From Microthyrium microscopicum (Eukaryota > Ascomycota > Dothideomycetes > Microthyriales > Microthyriaceae), in the NCBI GenBank assembly GCA_010405405.1, contig MU004235.1, positions 634,538 through 698,537 on the forward strand: a stretch of DNA of 64,000 bases, read 5' to 3'. The notes below the pieces were generated by a model. That model was not told the DNA's origin, ran no database searches, and saw only the letters and a list, made by a program, of their open reading frames with translations. Of this stretch, positions 22,962 through 35,390 are shown piece by piece; within the stretch, counting starts at the first letter, position 1, and each line of letters opens with the position of its first letter. A program made the translations under genes and the position numbers.

Positions 22962-25515
22962 ATGGAACAATTACAACACTTGACGCGGCGTGGAGCCAGC
23001 ATTGCTCTTCGATCTGTTGCAGAACCACTTTCGCTGGTCGAAAGATCCTTAGATACGCAACTTCACACTCTTATCGCACGAGTCAATATCAAAACCAATA
23101 AAACGAGCCCAGCGGGTCTCATACAAGCCAACACCGTTGATCCATTCAACAAGAGCGGAAAATATGGTCTCATCTGGGTGTACTTTGGAATCTTTTTCCT
23201 GACGACAACATCATTCTTATATTTTTACCATGCAATCACGGATCGAATACGGACGGCCATGCATGAGGACGAGGTACTTACTGGATCTCTAACATCCTCT
23301 CCGAGCACCGACTTTGAGATGACAGCACTAAAAACTGACAAGTCCACCAACCGTTTCTTTCCACGCGATGATGTCGACGCCGAATCGCAGTTTACAAAGA
23401 TGCCAGGCTTCTGGAGTTTCCGTCCAGTCTTGGTAGCTGTAGCTGTATTTCGATTTGTCTTTTACCGGCCAGCTCCAGTGATTCGAGTACGAAAATCATG
23501 GGCTCCAATTACGTTACCTGCGTTCAGTACAGTCTCCTTTGCGCTATTGGGGGTACTTGGATCGATTCTATATTGCTTCCTTCCGCAACCATTATATTGG
23601 CAAAGTTTGGCATTTGGATCGCCTCCTTTGGCTATCAGATCAGGAATGATGGCGGTATCTTTGATGCCATGGATTGTCGCATTGGCTATGAAAGCTAATC
23701 TGATATCTTGGCTCACTGGAATTGGTCATGAACGACTCAATGTGCTACATCGATGGGGAGCGTATCTCTGTCTTTTGTTGAGCTTGATCCATGCAGTCCC
23801 GTTTTATGTGCAGAAAATATGGGATCCTGCTGGATATGCGCAATGGACGACATACTTTAACACTCAGGGATTGTACATCTTTGGCACAGGTGAGTTTCCC
23901 AATCCAATACCAATCTGTAAAACTAATTCGTCTAGGTATTGCTGCTTTTGCTCCATTGGCTTTCCTTTGCATCCATTCACTACCGATTTTACGTCGCAAG
24001 GCATATGAATTGTTTGTGACACTACATGTTCCCGTAGCTTTCGTCTACACTGGTATGCTATTCTGGCATTGCAGAAACTTTCTGTCCTCCTGGCAGTACC
24101 TGTACGCGACAATCGCAATCTGGGCCTCGTCTTATTTTGCTCGTGTCTTCTTCCTCAACTGGGCTAAACCTACACGGGTATCATTTCTAGCAGGAGAAGA
24201 AGCTTGGGTCACAATGATGCCAGAAAACGCAGTCCGAGTTACCGTCGCAACTCAAGTACGATGGAAGCCAGGCCAATACGTATATCTACGAATGCCTGGC
24301 GTTGAAATTTTTGGAAACCATCCATTCACAATCTCATCACTGTGCAGCGATGATCTGCCTTCAGACATGGGCGAAGAATACCGCGACATGGCTCTCGTAT
24401 TCCGACCATTCGGTGGCTTCACAAAAAGAGTCATGGACAGCGCATTGTCCAAGGGGCCATATCACACCTACCGCGCATTTGTAGACGGCCCATATGGCGG
24501 CCTCAAACGACGCCTCGAATCGTTCGACAAAGTCATTCTTATTGCTGGCGGAAGCGGCATTACTGCAATAGTCAGCCACATTCTCGACCTCATTAAACGC
24601 ATGCGCGATGGCAAAGCCATCACGACAAGCATCCACGTAATCTGGGCCATGAAACGCCCCGAAATCCTCGAATGGTTCAAAGAAGAACTGCGCATCTGTC
24701 GCGAATCCGCACCACCAGAGAGCGTCAAATGCCAATTCTTCATCACCGCCGCCAAACGCACACAACCCAAAACATTCCGCATGACCGCACAAACCACCCA
24801 GGACCACATCAGCACCTACTTCCGCGACACCATCAACGACACCTTCCAAGGCATCGCCGACAAGCGCGCATCATACATGAGCAAGCGCAACTCCGCCTAC
24901 ATCCGCGACGAAGCAGACGGCGACTTTGATCTCGAAAAAGCCCTCCGCGAAGAAAACGAAGACACCGTCACCGCCCTCCCAAAAGCCCACCTCGAACCCG
25001 CCAACAAAGTCCCCTCCGCGCCCTCCCATGTCCGCAACTTCTCCCACCCACTCTCCTCCGACGACGGCTCCTCCTCCGACGAAGAAGAAATCGCGCCCGC
25101 GCCCAAACGCCAGTCCAACGGCGGACGCGACCTCGCACTAGACATTCAGACCGCGCTCGCCGCCTCACCAGGCGCGCACTTTGACAGCAATGCTGCCGAA
25201 GACGCGCCGCAACACTTTACTTTTGGCTTTCCATCCACGCCAACGGAATTCCAAAAGAATCTCATGCGCTTCGCCTTCCTGCCCGCCGCGCGCCAAGCAA
25301 ACGACGGCTGGACGACGGAGTATGGCCGCCCAGACCTACCGTATATGCTGCGAGATATGGCAGATGACTTTGGCAAGCGGACGTGTGTGTTTGTCTGTGG
25401 ACCGCCCAGTATGCGCATAGCCGTGAGTAAGACGGTAGCGGATATGCAGAGGTATGTGCTGGGTAGTAAAGAGGTTGAAGAGATATTTTTGCATACGGAG
25501 AATTATGCGCTCTAG
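22962..25515 (+). CDS. Ferric reductase (FRE/NOX-type metalloreductase)
   Basis: Exons 22962-23889 and 23936-25515 give 835 residues. FRE proteins pass electrons from NADPH through FAD and two haems to external Fe(III) or Cu(II) before uptake. Domains in order: an N-terminal segment with one membrane helix (about 70-90); the six-helix ferric-reductase domain (about 150-400) with haem-ligand histidines in ERLNVLHRWGAY/LSLIHAVPFY and ELFVTLHVPVAF/MLFWHC; an FAD-binding domain with HPFTISS; and an NADPH-binding domain with LIAGGSGITA and, near the end, FVCGPPSM. A Ser/Asp/Glu-rich disordered insertion of roughly 150 residues sits inside the NAD domain, between the IHVIWAMKRPE strand and the final motif; such inserts are common in filamentous-fungal FREs. 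Iron regulation is likely for the family, but no site was verified here. Confidence 0.95.
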
Positions 25516-26409
25516 AAATTGGATGGGACGGGATGGAAGGGGATGGATGGAGGAAAGAGATACCCCAGGGTGATGAATGTTTATGATGCATATACCCAAC
25601 TCACATTTGGCCTCGAAGCATGGAGGCTGCTTTTCCTTTTTATTATTGCTAGCAATGTCATACGAGTTCCTGTGAGGAGTCGTCAATTATTGTAATATAA
25701 CTTAGTTGTCGCTTCATCCTTAGAGGGTGAAATAGCAATACAAGAACTATACAACAATCACGTCCAGTGTCGCTTTGGTGATGAGGTTGCATCCTAATTC
25801 TCCCCAAACCCATATAGCGGTGAGAAAAACAAGCAGTTTGTAACAACCTTATGGTGTGAATAAAGTTATGGTGGTACAGACTACTGTATGAGCTCCACCA
25901 TAAGCACAAAAAGCAAGCCGAAAGCTGGACTGAGGGTGGTCTCGTGCACAATTTGACCGAATTGAATTAGTAGTCTCTCTTACATTTTGTCCTTTCCATC
26001 CAAGCAGGACACTGATATTGATAAAAAGTTTGTTGTAGGCGGAAACTATCAGCATAAAGCTCGCCATGTTCCAAGCTTAAATCTTTTCTGATAGCAAACA
26101 CCATCGCAAATTCGGTCAGATTCGAGCTCGTAATAGAAGTAAAAAGCAAAAGAATTCCAAAAAGTGGTATTTGCAAAACGCCAGAAGCCGCGAGGCCTGT
26201 CCCAAAAGTTGTAATAGTGGTATCGTAGAATAATTTTCGCCGTGAGGCATCTTCCATGTAAATCCGTTTTGGTGATGTATGTGTTTGAGAGGGTATATCG
26301 TTCCTCACATGTAGACACTTCTCTTTCATGTCCATATAGCAACCGTAGTTCGGGAAGCCAGTCTCCGTCAATATGTGTATCGTTTGTCCAGCTGATTGCG
26401 TGGTAGAGG
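25516..26409. other. Intergenic, 0.9 kb
   Basis: This holds the 3' ends of the ferric reductase and, from the right, the Cnl1-like gene. A minus-strand ORF of 148 codons (26413-25967) has a hydrophobic middle but no recognisable domain and no splice support; it is left uncalled. Confidence 0.5.
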
Positions 26410-26926
26410 TCATATCCTCCTATCCAACGCTTCAACACGCGCTCTCATCCCCTTAACAATCTCTCCTATACGCGCAACTTTCTGCCACTCCGTCTGCAGC
26501 TCATCGATCTGTTGTAGTATTTGTTGATAGCGCTCAATTTCCGCATCCGCGTCCTGTACTGCCGAGTATGCGCGCATCGACTGCGCTTGTGTTGCTACTT
26601 GTGTCTGCTGGTAGAGCTGTACACCACGCACATTAGCAATTGACTCTTGTAAGAACTATGCTTAAGAGTTCTGCTTCTCTGAGCAGACGTACCATATTCC
26701 ATTGTTGCTGAATCGCCACAATCAACCGGTCAAAGTGTGCACTCAGCGCCGCCAAACTACCTGCATCCAGCAACAACCGTCCCTGCGAAGAAGCTTGACT
26801 AGCCGCTCGCGATGATCCAGCTAGCGCGACGTGCTGGTGGTGTCGTAGGAGCTGTACTTCGGCAGCAGTCAAGCCGAGCTGCGAATCGGGGATAGAGGCG
26901 GGCGGACTGGCCATTGGGCTTGGCAA
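26410..26926 (-). CDS. BLOC-1 subunit Cnl1-like coiled-coil protein
   Basis: Two minus-strand exons, 26926-26693 and 26616-26410, join in frame (IQQQWNM to LYQQTQVATQ) to 146 residues. The C-terminal half is one long amphipathic helix (DADAEIERYQQILQQIDELQ, then EIVKGMRARVEALDRRI). The pattern matches the Cnl1/Cno subunit of the fungal BLOC-1 complex, which acts in endosomal sorting: the yeast protein has a similar spacing of charged heptads and a comparable length. The N-terminus is Ser/Pro/Ala-rich. The start could be M1 at 26926 or M5 at 26914. Coiled coils of this size are hard to assign, so another small coiled-coil complex subunit is possible. Confidence 0.62.
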
Positions 26927-28237
26927 TTGGAGCGCGTATGATGATCAGTGACGGTGACGGTGGACAGCGGGTGTCTGGATATGATTGTGCGGTCCATAAT
27001 GGCATGCGTGGTGGAGATGGGCGTGTTCATTGTCGTCGCATGGTCACAAGCGGCGGCGATGGTGAAGGGCGTGCGGGAAAGGTGAGGGTAGTGGTGTTTG
27101 ATTGATGTTTGCTATGGAGGAAGAAAAGGCGGACCAGCGCTGGGAGAGAGGTTCCTCAGGGGAATTGAGGATGGGAAGGAGTTGCGTGGGAGTGGGAGGT
27201 GGAGGGTGGGTTTTGGATTGGCTTTATTAGATGTTAATTGCGCATGTACCCAGGGGAGGAGAGGTGGGTCGAGCTTTCTTTCTTTCCTTCTGGATGTCTT
27301 TTGCTACGACACCACCAGATTGGCTCTGAAGCTATTCCTAAACACTTCTGGCTTCAATATGGACCAGACTGATGGGTACACGTGTACCAGGCGAGCAGAA
27401 TAACCGCATCAGTAGCCGCTGGAATTGCTGAACTCTAGCAATTGGGCTATCAACCATGAGGTACGATGATTGAAGCGACACCAATATTCAATGCCACGAA
27501 TGCCCAACAGCCGCATTTCACAATCAGAAGCTGCTCGGTGCATAAATCAAATGCCAAACCGATCAACCGGGTCTCTGGAACAACACCAATCGTTTTCTGC
27601 GATTGCAAAACTCAACGAATAATGGACCATGACAGGCATGTTACATGCGCTTGCCAGCCATGGTTCTGGTTCATCAATCTATCCGACGCCCCATGCTTGT
27701 ACTACTTCACTTGGGCCTGCAATTGTTTGGGCGTGAGACTTTGTCTTGTGGTATCACTTGTCGCTTTGAACAGACCAAATGTAAGGTAAGGCTGTCCTAA
27801 AGTAAGTACATTGAGATACGAGCTACTTCTCGTCAAGTACCTTTCGGTCATATGGCATCTTAATACCCTATCGAAATCTAATACCACAATACTATACACT
27901 GAACGACATGTCTTGAATTACTTTGGAGGTAGATGGCAATATCCTATCTAGACCATCATGTGACGGATAAGTCTTTGTTCCGTATTTGATAATGCTGTGT
28001 ACCCATCTCGAGCCATATGCGGATTGAAGACATGCATGTCATTCGTCTTCATGCCTAAAGAGCAGATTTGAGCCTTTGATCATCAGGTAGAAAGTCGTGA
28101 GGTGCTACAACAGGGCGAATGACTGGATATATGCGATGTTCTTCAAACAAGTTACTTGATTGAGCATGTCCTCGCTACCTATGCTATTTCATAATGCTAC
28201 GTAAACGCCATCGCTATGCGTATCGACAGTAATGTAA
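26927..28237. other. Intergenic, 1.3 kb
   Basis: G-rich sequence upstream of the Cnl1-like gene (about 26930-27270) is followed by mixed sequence and the 3' UTR of the signal peptide peptidase. No supported gene, RNA or repeat was found. Confidence 0.55.
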
Positions 28238-30073
28238 TCATGCAGTTCTGAGTCGCTTCTCCGGTGGCTCACCATTAGTGTTGTTATCCGCTGGCGCAAC
28301 CCATTTGGGAGACACTTTAGCCTCAGGAATATGCTTAGACACTGAGAAGAAGAGGATATCGTTCTTGATTTCCCGTTGAAAAAGGCGTTCAAGCTCTAGG
28401 ACTTTCTTCGACTTGATTGGCTTGACGCGCTCTTCTTTGGTAATGGCCTTTTCATCCTCGTCTTCATGAGCGCGTTTGGCGACTCGCTTGTGTGCTTCGT
28501 CATCATTGTCATCATTAGATCCGAGTAGTGATGCGAAGAGGCCCTTTCGATGTTTCTTGACCTTTTCTTCCTCTCCATCCTGACCCGCCTTCTTCTGCTT
28601 AGCATCGTCATCTTCTTCATCGACTTCCTCCTCTTCGGTAAAGTTCCACATGAGTGAAAGCTCACCACGTACCAGCGCAGTTCCCCAGAGCGATATGAGA
28701 ACACCAGGTACTAGGTACAGTAGAGCAGGCTGAGGATGTTCCGACACATGCATGGCAACGAGAGTGGTGATCATGCCTAAGACGTAGCCTATAATGCTTG
28801 CATTGAAGTACGTTTTGGAGAAGCGTCCGGCATCAGGAATCTTGAATGACGCCGGCAATTGGAAACCAAATCTCGAAGAAGTCCAGAATTGATTTGACCA
28901 CTGCTTAGATGGCGAGACGTAGGAAGCTTTGATAACGGATCCTGGCTTGGCTGCTGTGAGCTCCTTACCAGTGGCATCCGCCTTGGTTTCGGTATCGATT
29001 GTCGCCGCCTTTTGTTTTCGTAGGTAATGCAGATACAGATCGTATCGTAGTGCCAGTCCCATGACAATACCAGGGAGAACAATATCACCAAGACCGAGCA
29101 TTGAGAATTGTTGCTTCGCTGGGTCCTCAGTCGGGCGTGGAAATAGCAACTTGACTGGAATATCGAGATTCTTAGCCACGGTAACCATCATTGGAGTGAA
29201 GAACACCATGTAAATGTCGTAGAAGAACAGACCAACGAGGACCAGGCTGCCAGTGTTGAAAGTGGTTGGTGAAATTATCTGTAGTGCTGTATAGGAGAAT
29301 GAGAAGCCCATGAGGTTCGTCAGATACCATGGCTTGTCCACAAAAGTAAAGTACGCCACCAACGCACATCCTTCAATGAAAGAAGTGAGCTTGTATAGAT
29401 TGATATTGCTCCGTACGGCGACCAAGTTGTGGATGTAGAATTTGACAATCGCTCCAGACTGAGGAATACCTCGAATTTTCCAGAGCAGGTTGCGCAAGGC
29501 GGCTGGCAGAGGCAGATGGGACAATAGGCCGGGCAAAGGAGTTGTCTTGGGGCTTTTTTCATCCGGCGAAGAGTAGGGAACGACCTGTTTCTCATTCTGT
29601 TTGACAAGCCAGATTCTACTTCCATCCGAGTAGAAAGATGGAAAGATGAGAGTATGCAATAGATGCTTGGAGTCTGACAGAAACATGATAGTTCCGTATA
29701 AGCCGGCAAGTCCCATGTACCAGTTCATGATTCTATTTAACAGATCCTTGTCCCATTTGAGCAAGAAGTAGAGAGACGTAAGAGCGACACCTGCAGATAG
29801 AGGAAAGATGATGGCATCTGTTGGAGAGAGACCCTCCATGCGAGGTTTTGATTCGTCATCTTCGTCCTCATCTTCCAGAATGAGGAGTTTTTTTTCCTCT
29901 TTAGTTGGTTTGGCAGCTGAAGATGGTCGCGATAATGAAGCATGAGAGGCGATGTAGATGGGAAACAAAGCTGCAAGAATGATATGGATGTAGGTCGGTA
30001 TCAGATCCTGAACTTCTGCGAATTCGTAGGCAGCCTTGCCAACGATGCGCGCCAGGAATCCGGGCTCATCCAT
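28238..30073 (-). CDS. Signal peptide peptidase, intramembrane aspartyl protease
   Basis: This is a single-exon gene of 611 residues in the A22B family. The enzyme cuts transmembrane segments within the ER membrane; in Aspergillus the orthologue SppA processes the sterol regulator SrbA with the Dsc E3 complex. All three catalytic motifs are intact: FFYDIYMVFF with Asp286, GLGDIVLPG with Asp330, and QPALLY with PAL at 449-451. About nine hydrophobic segments flank them. Fungal-type extras include an acidic loop at 66-76, a cytosolic insertion at 355-410, and a long charged C-terminal tail (about 475-611) with Lys/Glu/Asp runs. The tail ends EKRLRTA, with basic residues where ER-retention signals often lie, though it is not a classical KKxx. 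It is divergent from the epsin gene. Confidence 0.95.
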   Translation of the reverse strand: MDEPGFLARIVGKAAYEFAEVQDLIPTYIHIILAALFPIYIASHASLSRPSSAAKPTKEEKKLLILEDEDEDDESKPRMEGLSPTDAIIFPLSAGVALTSLYFLLKWDKDLLNRIMNWYMGLAGLYGTIMFLSDSKHLLHTLIFPSFYSDGSRIWLVKQNEKQVVPYSSPDEKSPKTTPLPGLLSHLPLPAALRNLLWKIRGIPQSGAIVKFYIHNLVAVRSNINLYKLTSFIEGCALVAYFTFVDKPWYLTNLMGFSFSYTALQIISPTTFNTGSLVLVGLFFYDIYMVFFTPMMVTVAKNLDIPVKLLFPRPTEDPAKQQFSMLGLGDIVLPGIVMGLALRYDLYLHYLRKQKAATIDTETKADATGKELTAAKPGSVIKASYVSPSKQWSNQFWTSSRFGFQLPASFKIPDAGRFSKTYFNASIIGYVLGMITTLVAMHVSEHPQPALLYLVPGVLISLWGTALVRGELSLMWNFTEEEEVDEEDDDAKQKKAGQDGEEEKVKKHRKGLFASLLGSNDDNDDEAHKRVAKRAHEDEDEKAITKEERVKPIKSKKVLELERLFQREIKNDILFFSVSKHIPEAKVSPKWVAPADNNTNGEPPEKRLRTA

Positions 30074-30423
30074 TTTGATGGTTGAAATTCGATAGATGCG
30101 GTTTTCAAACCAGCTTGACCCAGGCTGACGAGCAGTTCAAATCGCGAACCTTGTCGCCTATTTGGACTTGTGGAGTGAGTGTTATTGAAGTTGGAGGTGC
30201 ATGATTTTCAGATGTTGAAGAAGACAACAAACGATCAAGGACAGAAGTCGCAGTAACAGGGGTAAGACGCTAGGCCAGATTGAGGCTTAGTCATCGCTAG
30301 CAACTGCTCGGCTTCGACTCTCCCACTTGACTGTCACCAGTTACTACTTACATTTATCACACCTTTGTCTGTCGTGTATTTTGCCCATTACTGTGCGGAA
30401 TCTCTGCTAGACAGTTAGCCAAC
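30074..30423. promoter_or_regulatory. Shared divergent promoter, signal peptide peptidase / epsin
   Basis: Only 350 bases separate the two start codons, so both promoters and leaders lie here. The stretch before the epsin start (about 30300-30400) is pyrimidine-rich. No specific factor site is claimed. Confidence 0.6.
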
Positions 30424-32109
30424 ATGGATCTCAACAGTCTCAAAAACGCCGTGAGCAATCTCACGCTCTATGATGTCAAAGCAGGAGTACGATCGCTCCA
30501 AAATGGTGGGTTGGGTTAGCTGTTGATCGGAACGATGTCGCTAACTTGAATAGCTGTTATGAACTATACTGAGATGGAGGCCAAAGTTAGAGAAGCCACG
30601 AACAATGAACCGTCAGTTGCTGAGCATTGAACCGAAGTGCTCTGCTAACTAGATATAGCTGGGGTGCTTCCTCCACCATGCAGCAGGAAATTGCCAATGC
30701 CACTTTCAACTAGTACGTACTTACGATACATCACATTGCCAAATGCTAATTGAAGCAGTCAACTCCTCAACGAAATTATGCCCATGATCTACCATCGATT
30801 CACTGAAAAGACAGCCGAACAATGGCGCCAGATATACAAGGCCCTTCAACTTCTCGAGTTTCTTATAAAGAATGGTTCAGAACGAGTCATAGATGATGCA
30901 CGATCTCACCTTTCGCTGCTGAAGATGCTAAAGCAATTTCACTTCATTGATGCGAATGGCAAGGATCAGGGCATAAACGTACGCAATCGAAGCAAGGAGT
31001 TGACAGAGCTACTATCCGATGTCGAGAAGATTCGGTCAGAGCGCAAGAAAGCTAGAGCGAATCGAAGCAAATACAGCGGACACGAAGGGGGTGGAGGTCT
31101 TGGACCTAGCAGCAGTGGTCAATACGGTGGCTTTGGAAGCGAAAGTTCCGGCGCGGGATATGGAAACTATGACGGTCGAGTTTATGGCGATGGTGGAGGA
31201 TTTGGAGGCGATACTGGAGGAGGAGATTTTCGCGATACACAGGCCCGAAGAGACAATTACGAAGAGTACGATGAATTCGATGATGGAGCTGCGTCTACAG
31301 GACGAAAGGCAACTCAACCTCCACCAAAAGCATCTTCATCAAGACGAGAAACCAAAAAGGCGGAACCTCCAAAGCCAAAAGAACCGGAAGTAGATCTATT
31401 CGATTTTGGAGACGAGCCTCTCGCACCTCCCACATCATCAAAGGCACCGGCAACTACATCATCTGGTCTTGACATCTTACAATCGGCAGATGATGAGGAC
31501 GACTTTGACGATTTTCAATCGGCGCCAGTACCAGCTCCTGCAGGCTCCGGTTTCTCCATGGCTCCTCCAAGCGCCCCATCAACAGCAACGATGAATACTC
31601 AATTTGCCGCTCCTCAACCAGTTTCTGCAACTCAAAACCAAAGCTTCAATAATATCTTCTCAACAGTCTCACCTCCTCCTCGTACCAGCACCGCGGCATC
31701 TACTACCTCCAGCGCCATCCTATCTCCCGGTCTTGCTCCACAATCGGCAGGCTTTCAATCCGCTCAACCAAACTACTTCACGCCAGTCCCATCCAACCTT
31801 CCTTCCACTCAATCAAGACCAAGCGTCGCAACAACTCCAGGTGGTCTAGGTAAGCCCATCGCATCGAACAAAATTGGTGGCGCACCCAAGAAAGCTGGCG
31901 GTGATGCATTTGCAGGTCTTCTTGGAGGAATGGGAGCCAAGAAGGCAGAAGCGCCTACGGGCAAGGTCACCATGGCCGACATGGCCCGTCAAAAAGCCAG
32001 TGCTGGTATTTGGGGAGCAGGAACACCCTCCGCTGCGTCAACACCAGGAGCGAAACCTGCCCAAGGACAGCAGAAGCTTGGTGGTGGACTGGACGATTTG
32101 TTGGGTTAG
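30424..32109 (+). CDS. ENT3: Epsin-like clathrin adaptor with ENTH domain (Ent3-type)
   Basis: Exons 30424-30505, 30554-30611, 30659-30712 and 30759-32109 give 514 residues. The ENTH domain occupies about residues 15-150: VREATNNEPWGASSTMQQEI is rebuilt across two introns, followed by IMPMIYHRFTEK, WRQIYKALQLLEFLIKNGSE and RVIDDARSHL. ENTH domains bind phosphoinositides and bend membranes. After it come a Gly/Tyr-rich linker and an adaptor-binding tail with acidic-Phe motifs, DLFDFGDE and DEDDFDDFQSA, of the kind that bind AP-1 and GGA ear domains. The protein ends GGLDDLLG, resembling a clathrin-box-like tail. The acidic-Phe motifs favour Ent3/Ent5 (trans-Golgi/endosome) over the NPF-rich endocytic Ent1/Ent2; no NPF or ubiquitin-interacting motif is seen. 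Confidence 0.9.
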
Positions 32110-34098
32110 TGATAGTATCATGTTGGCGTTGAAAGGCAAGCGAGGGTGCTAAAATTATTTGTATCTTGCTTGATTTATGGCATGGCGGGTTTATGAATCG
32201 AATACAAATTTGTTTGGGTATACTATACGCAACAATGAGATCTCTAGTAGTCTACTCATATCATTAAACTTGACCCTCTAAAGTACATAGCATCTACAAC
32301 CTGAGGTCGGCATACGGGTGAATCCACACCGTCGCAACCAATGAAATAGCAAATCACAATATATTCTCCTACAAAGCTACCATTGGCGGAGAGAGACCGT
32401 GGGAAAGACATCGATCGGTATACTTATCATCCCGCATCCGCCTCCCGTTACACACGCTACTCTTTATTTTTATTATTCACGCACCGCATGATGTCGTCGT
32501 GTGCGACAAGCATCTCCACTACTTCTCCAGGCTCCAGGTTAACTCGGGCATCCGGCTAACCAAAACCAGTTGAGTGCGAGCTCGTGGCAAGAGCCGACGA
32601 TCGGGTACGGTTTTTCTTGTTTTACCAGGTTTACCAGCCTTGCACTTGCTGGATGGTTAGTATGAGCATCATCGAGGGGCACGTGGAGGGGAAGATAGTG
32701 AAGTTTCCTGGTCCGTATCCACGTATCGCAGCAAGCTGTCACAAATAATAATGGCTCGGCGATTTTTTGGGCACGTTTGGGTGGACAACTGGGAGGTGCG
32801 CTACTTTGTTATCGGTCGGTATGGAGGGAAGGTACTTGAGTCTGTGAGTCTGACAGGTCCAGAGCGAGGTACATACCTAGAGTAGTAGAGGACTCGTCGC
32901 ATCTCGGCTTTGAGGTTATGCATGATGACCGCACCGATATCTGGGGTTGCGGAAATAGCCTCTAGGGCGATTGCTGGTATCCAGGTTGAATGGGTTGTTG
33001 TGGGGTTACTTTTACTACTGGGGGATGTTATCCGCAAGATCTGAATATTCAAGCTTACTACAACTTCCAATAATGTCGGCAAGTATAGAATAACTTATCG
33101 TATATTCTCATCAAGGCAGCCAAGGCTGGTGGTAAGGCTGAGAGGTGAAGAGTTGAAGCTGTCAAAAGTCAAAACGTGCGGTACCCGATACCCACGTTTC
33201 TCTTGGCTACAGGACATAATATGTCACTACTATGTCTGCCATGGACTTGGTAAACGGCGTAACGACATTTGGGGCAATGGGGCAGTGCAAGGATGGATGG
33301 CAACGGATATGCAGATTCAATGTTCAAACAGTACTGTTTGACAAAAAATGACGCGGCATACTGCTGATGACCACCAGATGAAGGAATTGATCGCGAGATG
33401 CATATGTGCCGTTTGCGGGCAGTGGTAGTGGCAGTAATCCTGGTGGTGGTGGAAAAGGGGAAAAAGCAATGGGTTGGGGGCATTTTTTAGGAGGAGATTT
33501 GATGTTTGGTAGCGGAGACTAAGAAGCTCGGATTGCGTGGCACACAGAATTGGTTAGTGCTATACGATTATACGAAGGCCGGGTACCCGAAAGCGAGGCT
33601 TAGAGACACGAGTAGTTGCGGTAGGTAACTGGACAAGATGCAGGAATACTGGTGGTGATCTTGGAAATTTGGAGTGTTTTTGGGTGAATTGGGTGAGGTT
33701 GTGGGTCTTTAGGGGTCTGACAGGTTGTTAGTGCTTGGTGGAGAGTAGTTGACTCGCTAATTGCTGGCGTTGAATGGATCTTAGGGTCCATGCGCCCCGT
33801 TTGCAGTGCAGACTTCCCAAGACTTCCTTCAACTCTGACGGCCGGCCTTTTCTTTCCCTATCTTCACCAGCCTCTTACCTCTCTTCTTCTTTGTCTCTCT
33901 CTCTACTCGCTTTAATCATCCTTCTCCCTTTCTTCCACTACATCGCGCTCTTATACAGTGTTCATGTCGTCCTCATCCACGGCTTGATCTCCACGCGTCC
34001 TGCGCCAACCTCTTACCCTATCCGCCCTTCTCAACAACCTTTAAACAAGTCTCGCGCTCCCTATCCACCCTTAAACACGACCACATTCACCCGTCGCC
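32110..34098. other. Intergenic, 2.0 kb
   Basis: No supported gene. The left 300 bases are epsin 3' UTR. From about 33840 to 34095 the + strand is long and strongly C/T-rich, an evident leader/promoter of the mannosyltransferase; an open frame through it (33774-34226) is a composition effect. Short ORFs on both strands between have no recognisable product. Confidence 0.55.
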
Positions 34099-35390
34099 AT
34101 GCGGAAAGGCATACTCATCTTTTGCCTTGTCAACTTGTGCACCGTCACATATCTCGTCTACAACGTCTGGACCCTTCTCTCTCTCCTCGTCGTCACCGGC
34201 GCCGACGATGCCATCTCGCGCGCTGAGCTACCGGGGCCTAATTCCGACGCCGATTTATTCAATGGTCGACCACAACTTATCCCCAAGATAATACATCAAA
34301 CATATGCGAATACAAGTTTGCCAAAACATTGGCGGGATGCGCAGCAGAGCTGCTTGGATCTTCACGAAGACTACGAGTATAAGGTTTGTGGCTTTGAAAC
34401 AGCTTGGCTTGCCCAAGAGTTATGCCGCCAGGGCTGACAAGACTTTTAGCTATGGACCGACAAGAGCGCAAGAGAATTCATTGCCTCAGAGTATGTTTCT
34501 GCTTTCTTAGTTCTCTGCAATTGTACTAACAATCATCCCAGATATCCTTGGTTTCTCGAAACGTTTGACGGCTACCAATTCCCAATTCAACGCGCCGATG
34601 CCATTCGATACTTTGTTTTAGCTTTCTATGGTGGAATTTACATTGATCTGGATGATGTATGGACTACTCCAGGGATTGTTTGTTTTGTGTACTGATTTGA
34701 GCGCAGGGCTGCCAACGTCGTCTCGATCCCCTTTTGACCTATCCCGCTTGGGTTCGACGAACCTTGCCCACCGGTATCTCCAACGATGCCATGGGAAGCG
34801 TACCTCACCATCCTTTCTTCCTCAAAGTCATTGACTCCCTACCACGCTATGACCGTAGCTGGATCCTTCCATACATAACTGTAATGGGCTCCACTGGCCC
34901 CTTATTCCTCTCCGTCATATGGCGCCACTACAACAGTGCTGGTCCAGTTGAAGAAGCAGATCGTGTCCGCGTACTCTTTCCCGACGAGTACAGCAAACAC
35001 TCCTGGTCCTTCTTCCGTTATCATATCGGCAATTCCTGGCATCAGAAGGATGTCCAGGTAATTCTCTGGGTAAGCACCCCTGCCTTTTGGCCACTCTTGG
35101 TGGCTGTGCCGGCATCGTCGGCATTATATATTGAACCTTTTATTAACTTTACTGCGCCTCAGATGTCTCGTAATTGGATATTCCTTACTTTCCTTGGTTT
35201 TTTCACTGCAGGACTTGTTTTCACCGGCTTGTGGTGGGCCTATGGTCGCCTACTACTCTCCGGCAGCCCCAAGGGCCAACAATTTCGCAGAAGGTTACCT
35301 TTCTGGCGTCGCTTTAGCTCGAAAAAGAACGACGATATCTCACATTATGAGCTATTACGGCACTACGACCAAGACCGGCTAGAAGCATAA
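34099..35390 (+). CDS. SUR1: Inositolphosphoceramide mannosyltransferase catalytic subunit (GT32)
   Basis: Exons 34099-34383, 34450-34490, 34542-34656 and 34707-35390 give 374 residues. The enzyme adds mannose from GDP-mannose to inositol phosphorylceramide in the Golgi; yeast has Sur1 and Csh1. Features in order: an N-terminal signal-anchor helix (LIFCLVNLCTVTYLVYNVW); IPKIIHQTYANTSLPKHW, the usual GT32 opening; RADAIRYFVLAFYGGIYIDLDD, with the metal-binding DXD at 144-146; and, after the third intron, WVRRTLPTGISNDAMGSVPHHPFF. Two further hydrophobic segments lie near the C-terminus (about 290-345), then a basic cytosolic tail. The DXD codons end exactly at an exon boundary (34656). It could be the Csh1 rather than the Sur1 type; filamentous fungi often have one or two copies. 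Confidence 0.9.

Noticed and set aside
25967-26413. 148-codon minus-strand ORF whose ATG overlaps the Cnl1-like stop codon (ATGA)
   Set aside because: Overlapping stop-start is not a meaningful signal in fungi; no domain, and the length is within chance for this window. RNA-seq could reopen it.
33774-34226. 150-codon ORF upstream of the mannosyltransferase
   Set aside because: It is the pyrimidine-rich leader read as Leu/Ser/Pro codons and overlaps the true start in another frame.
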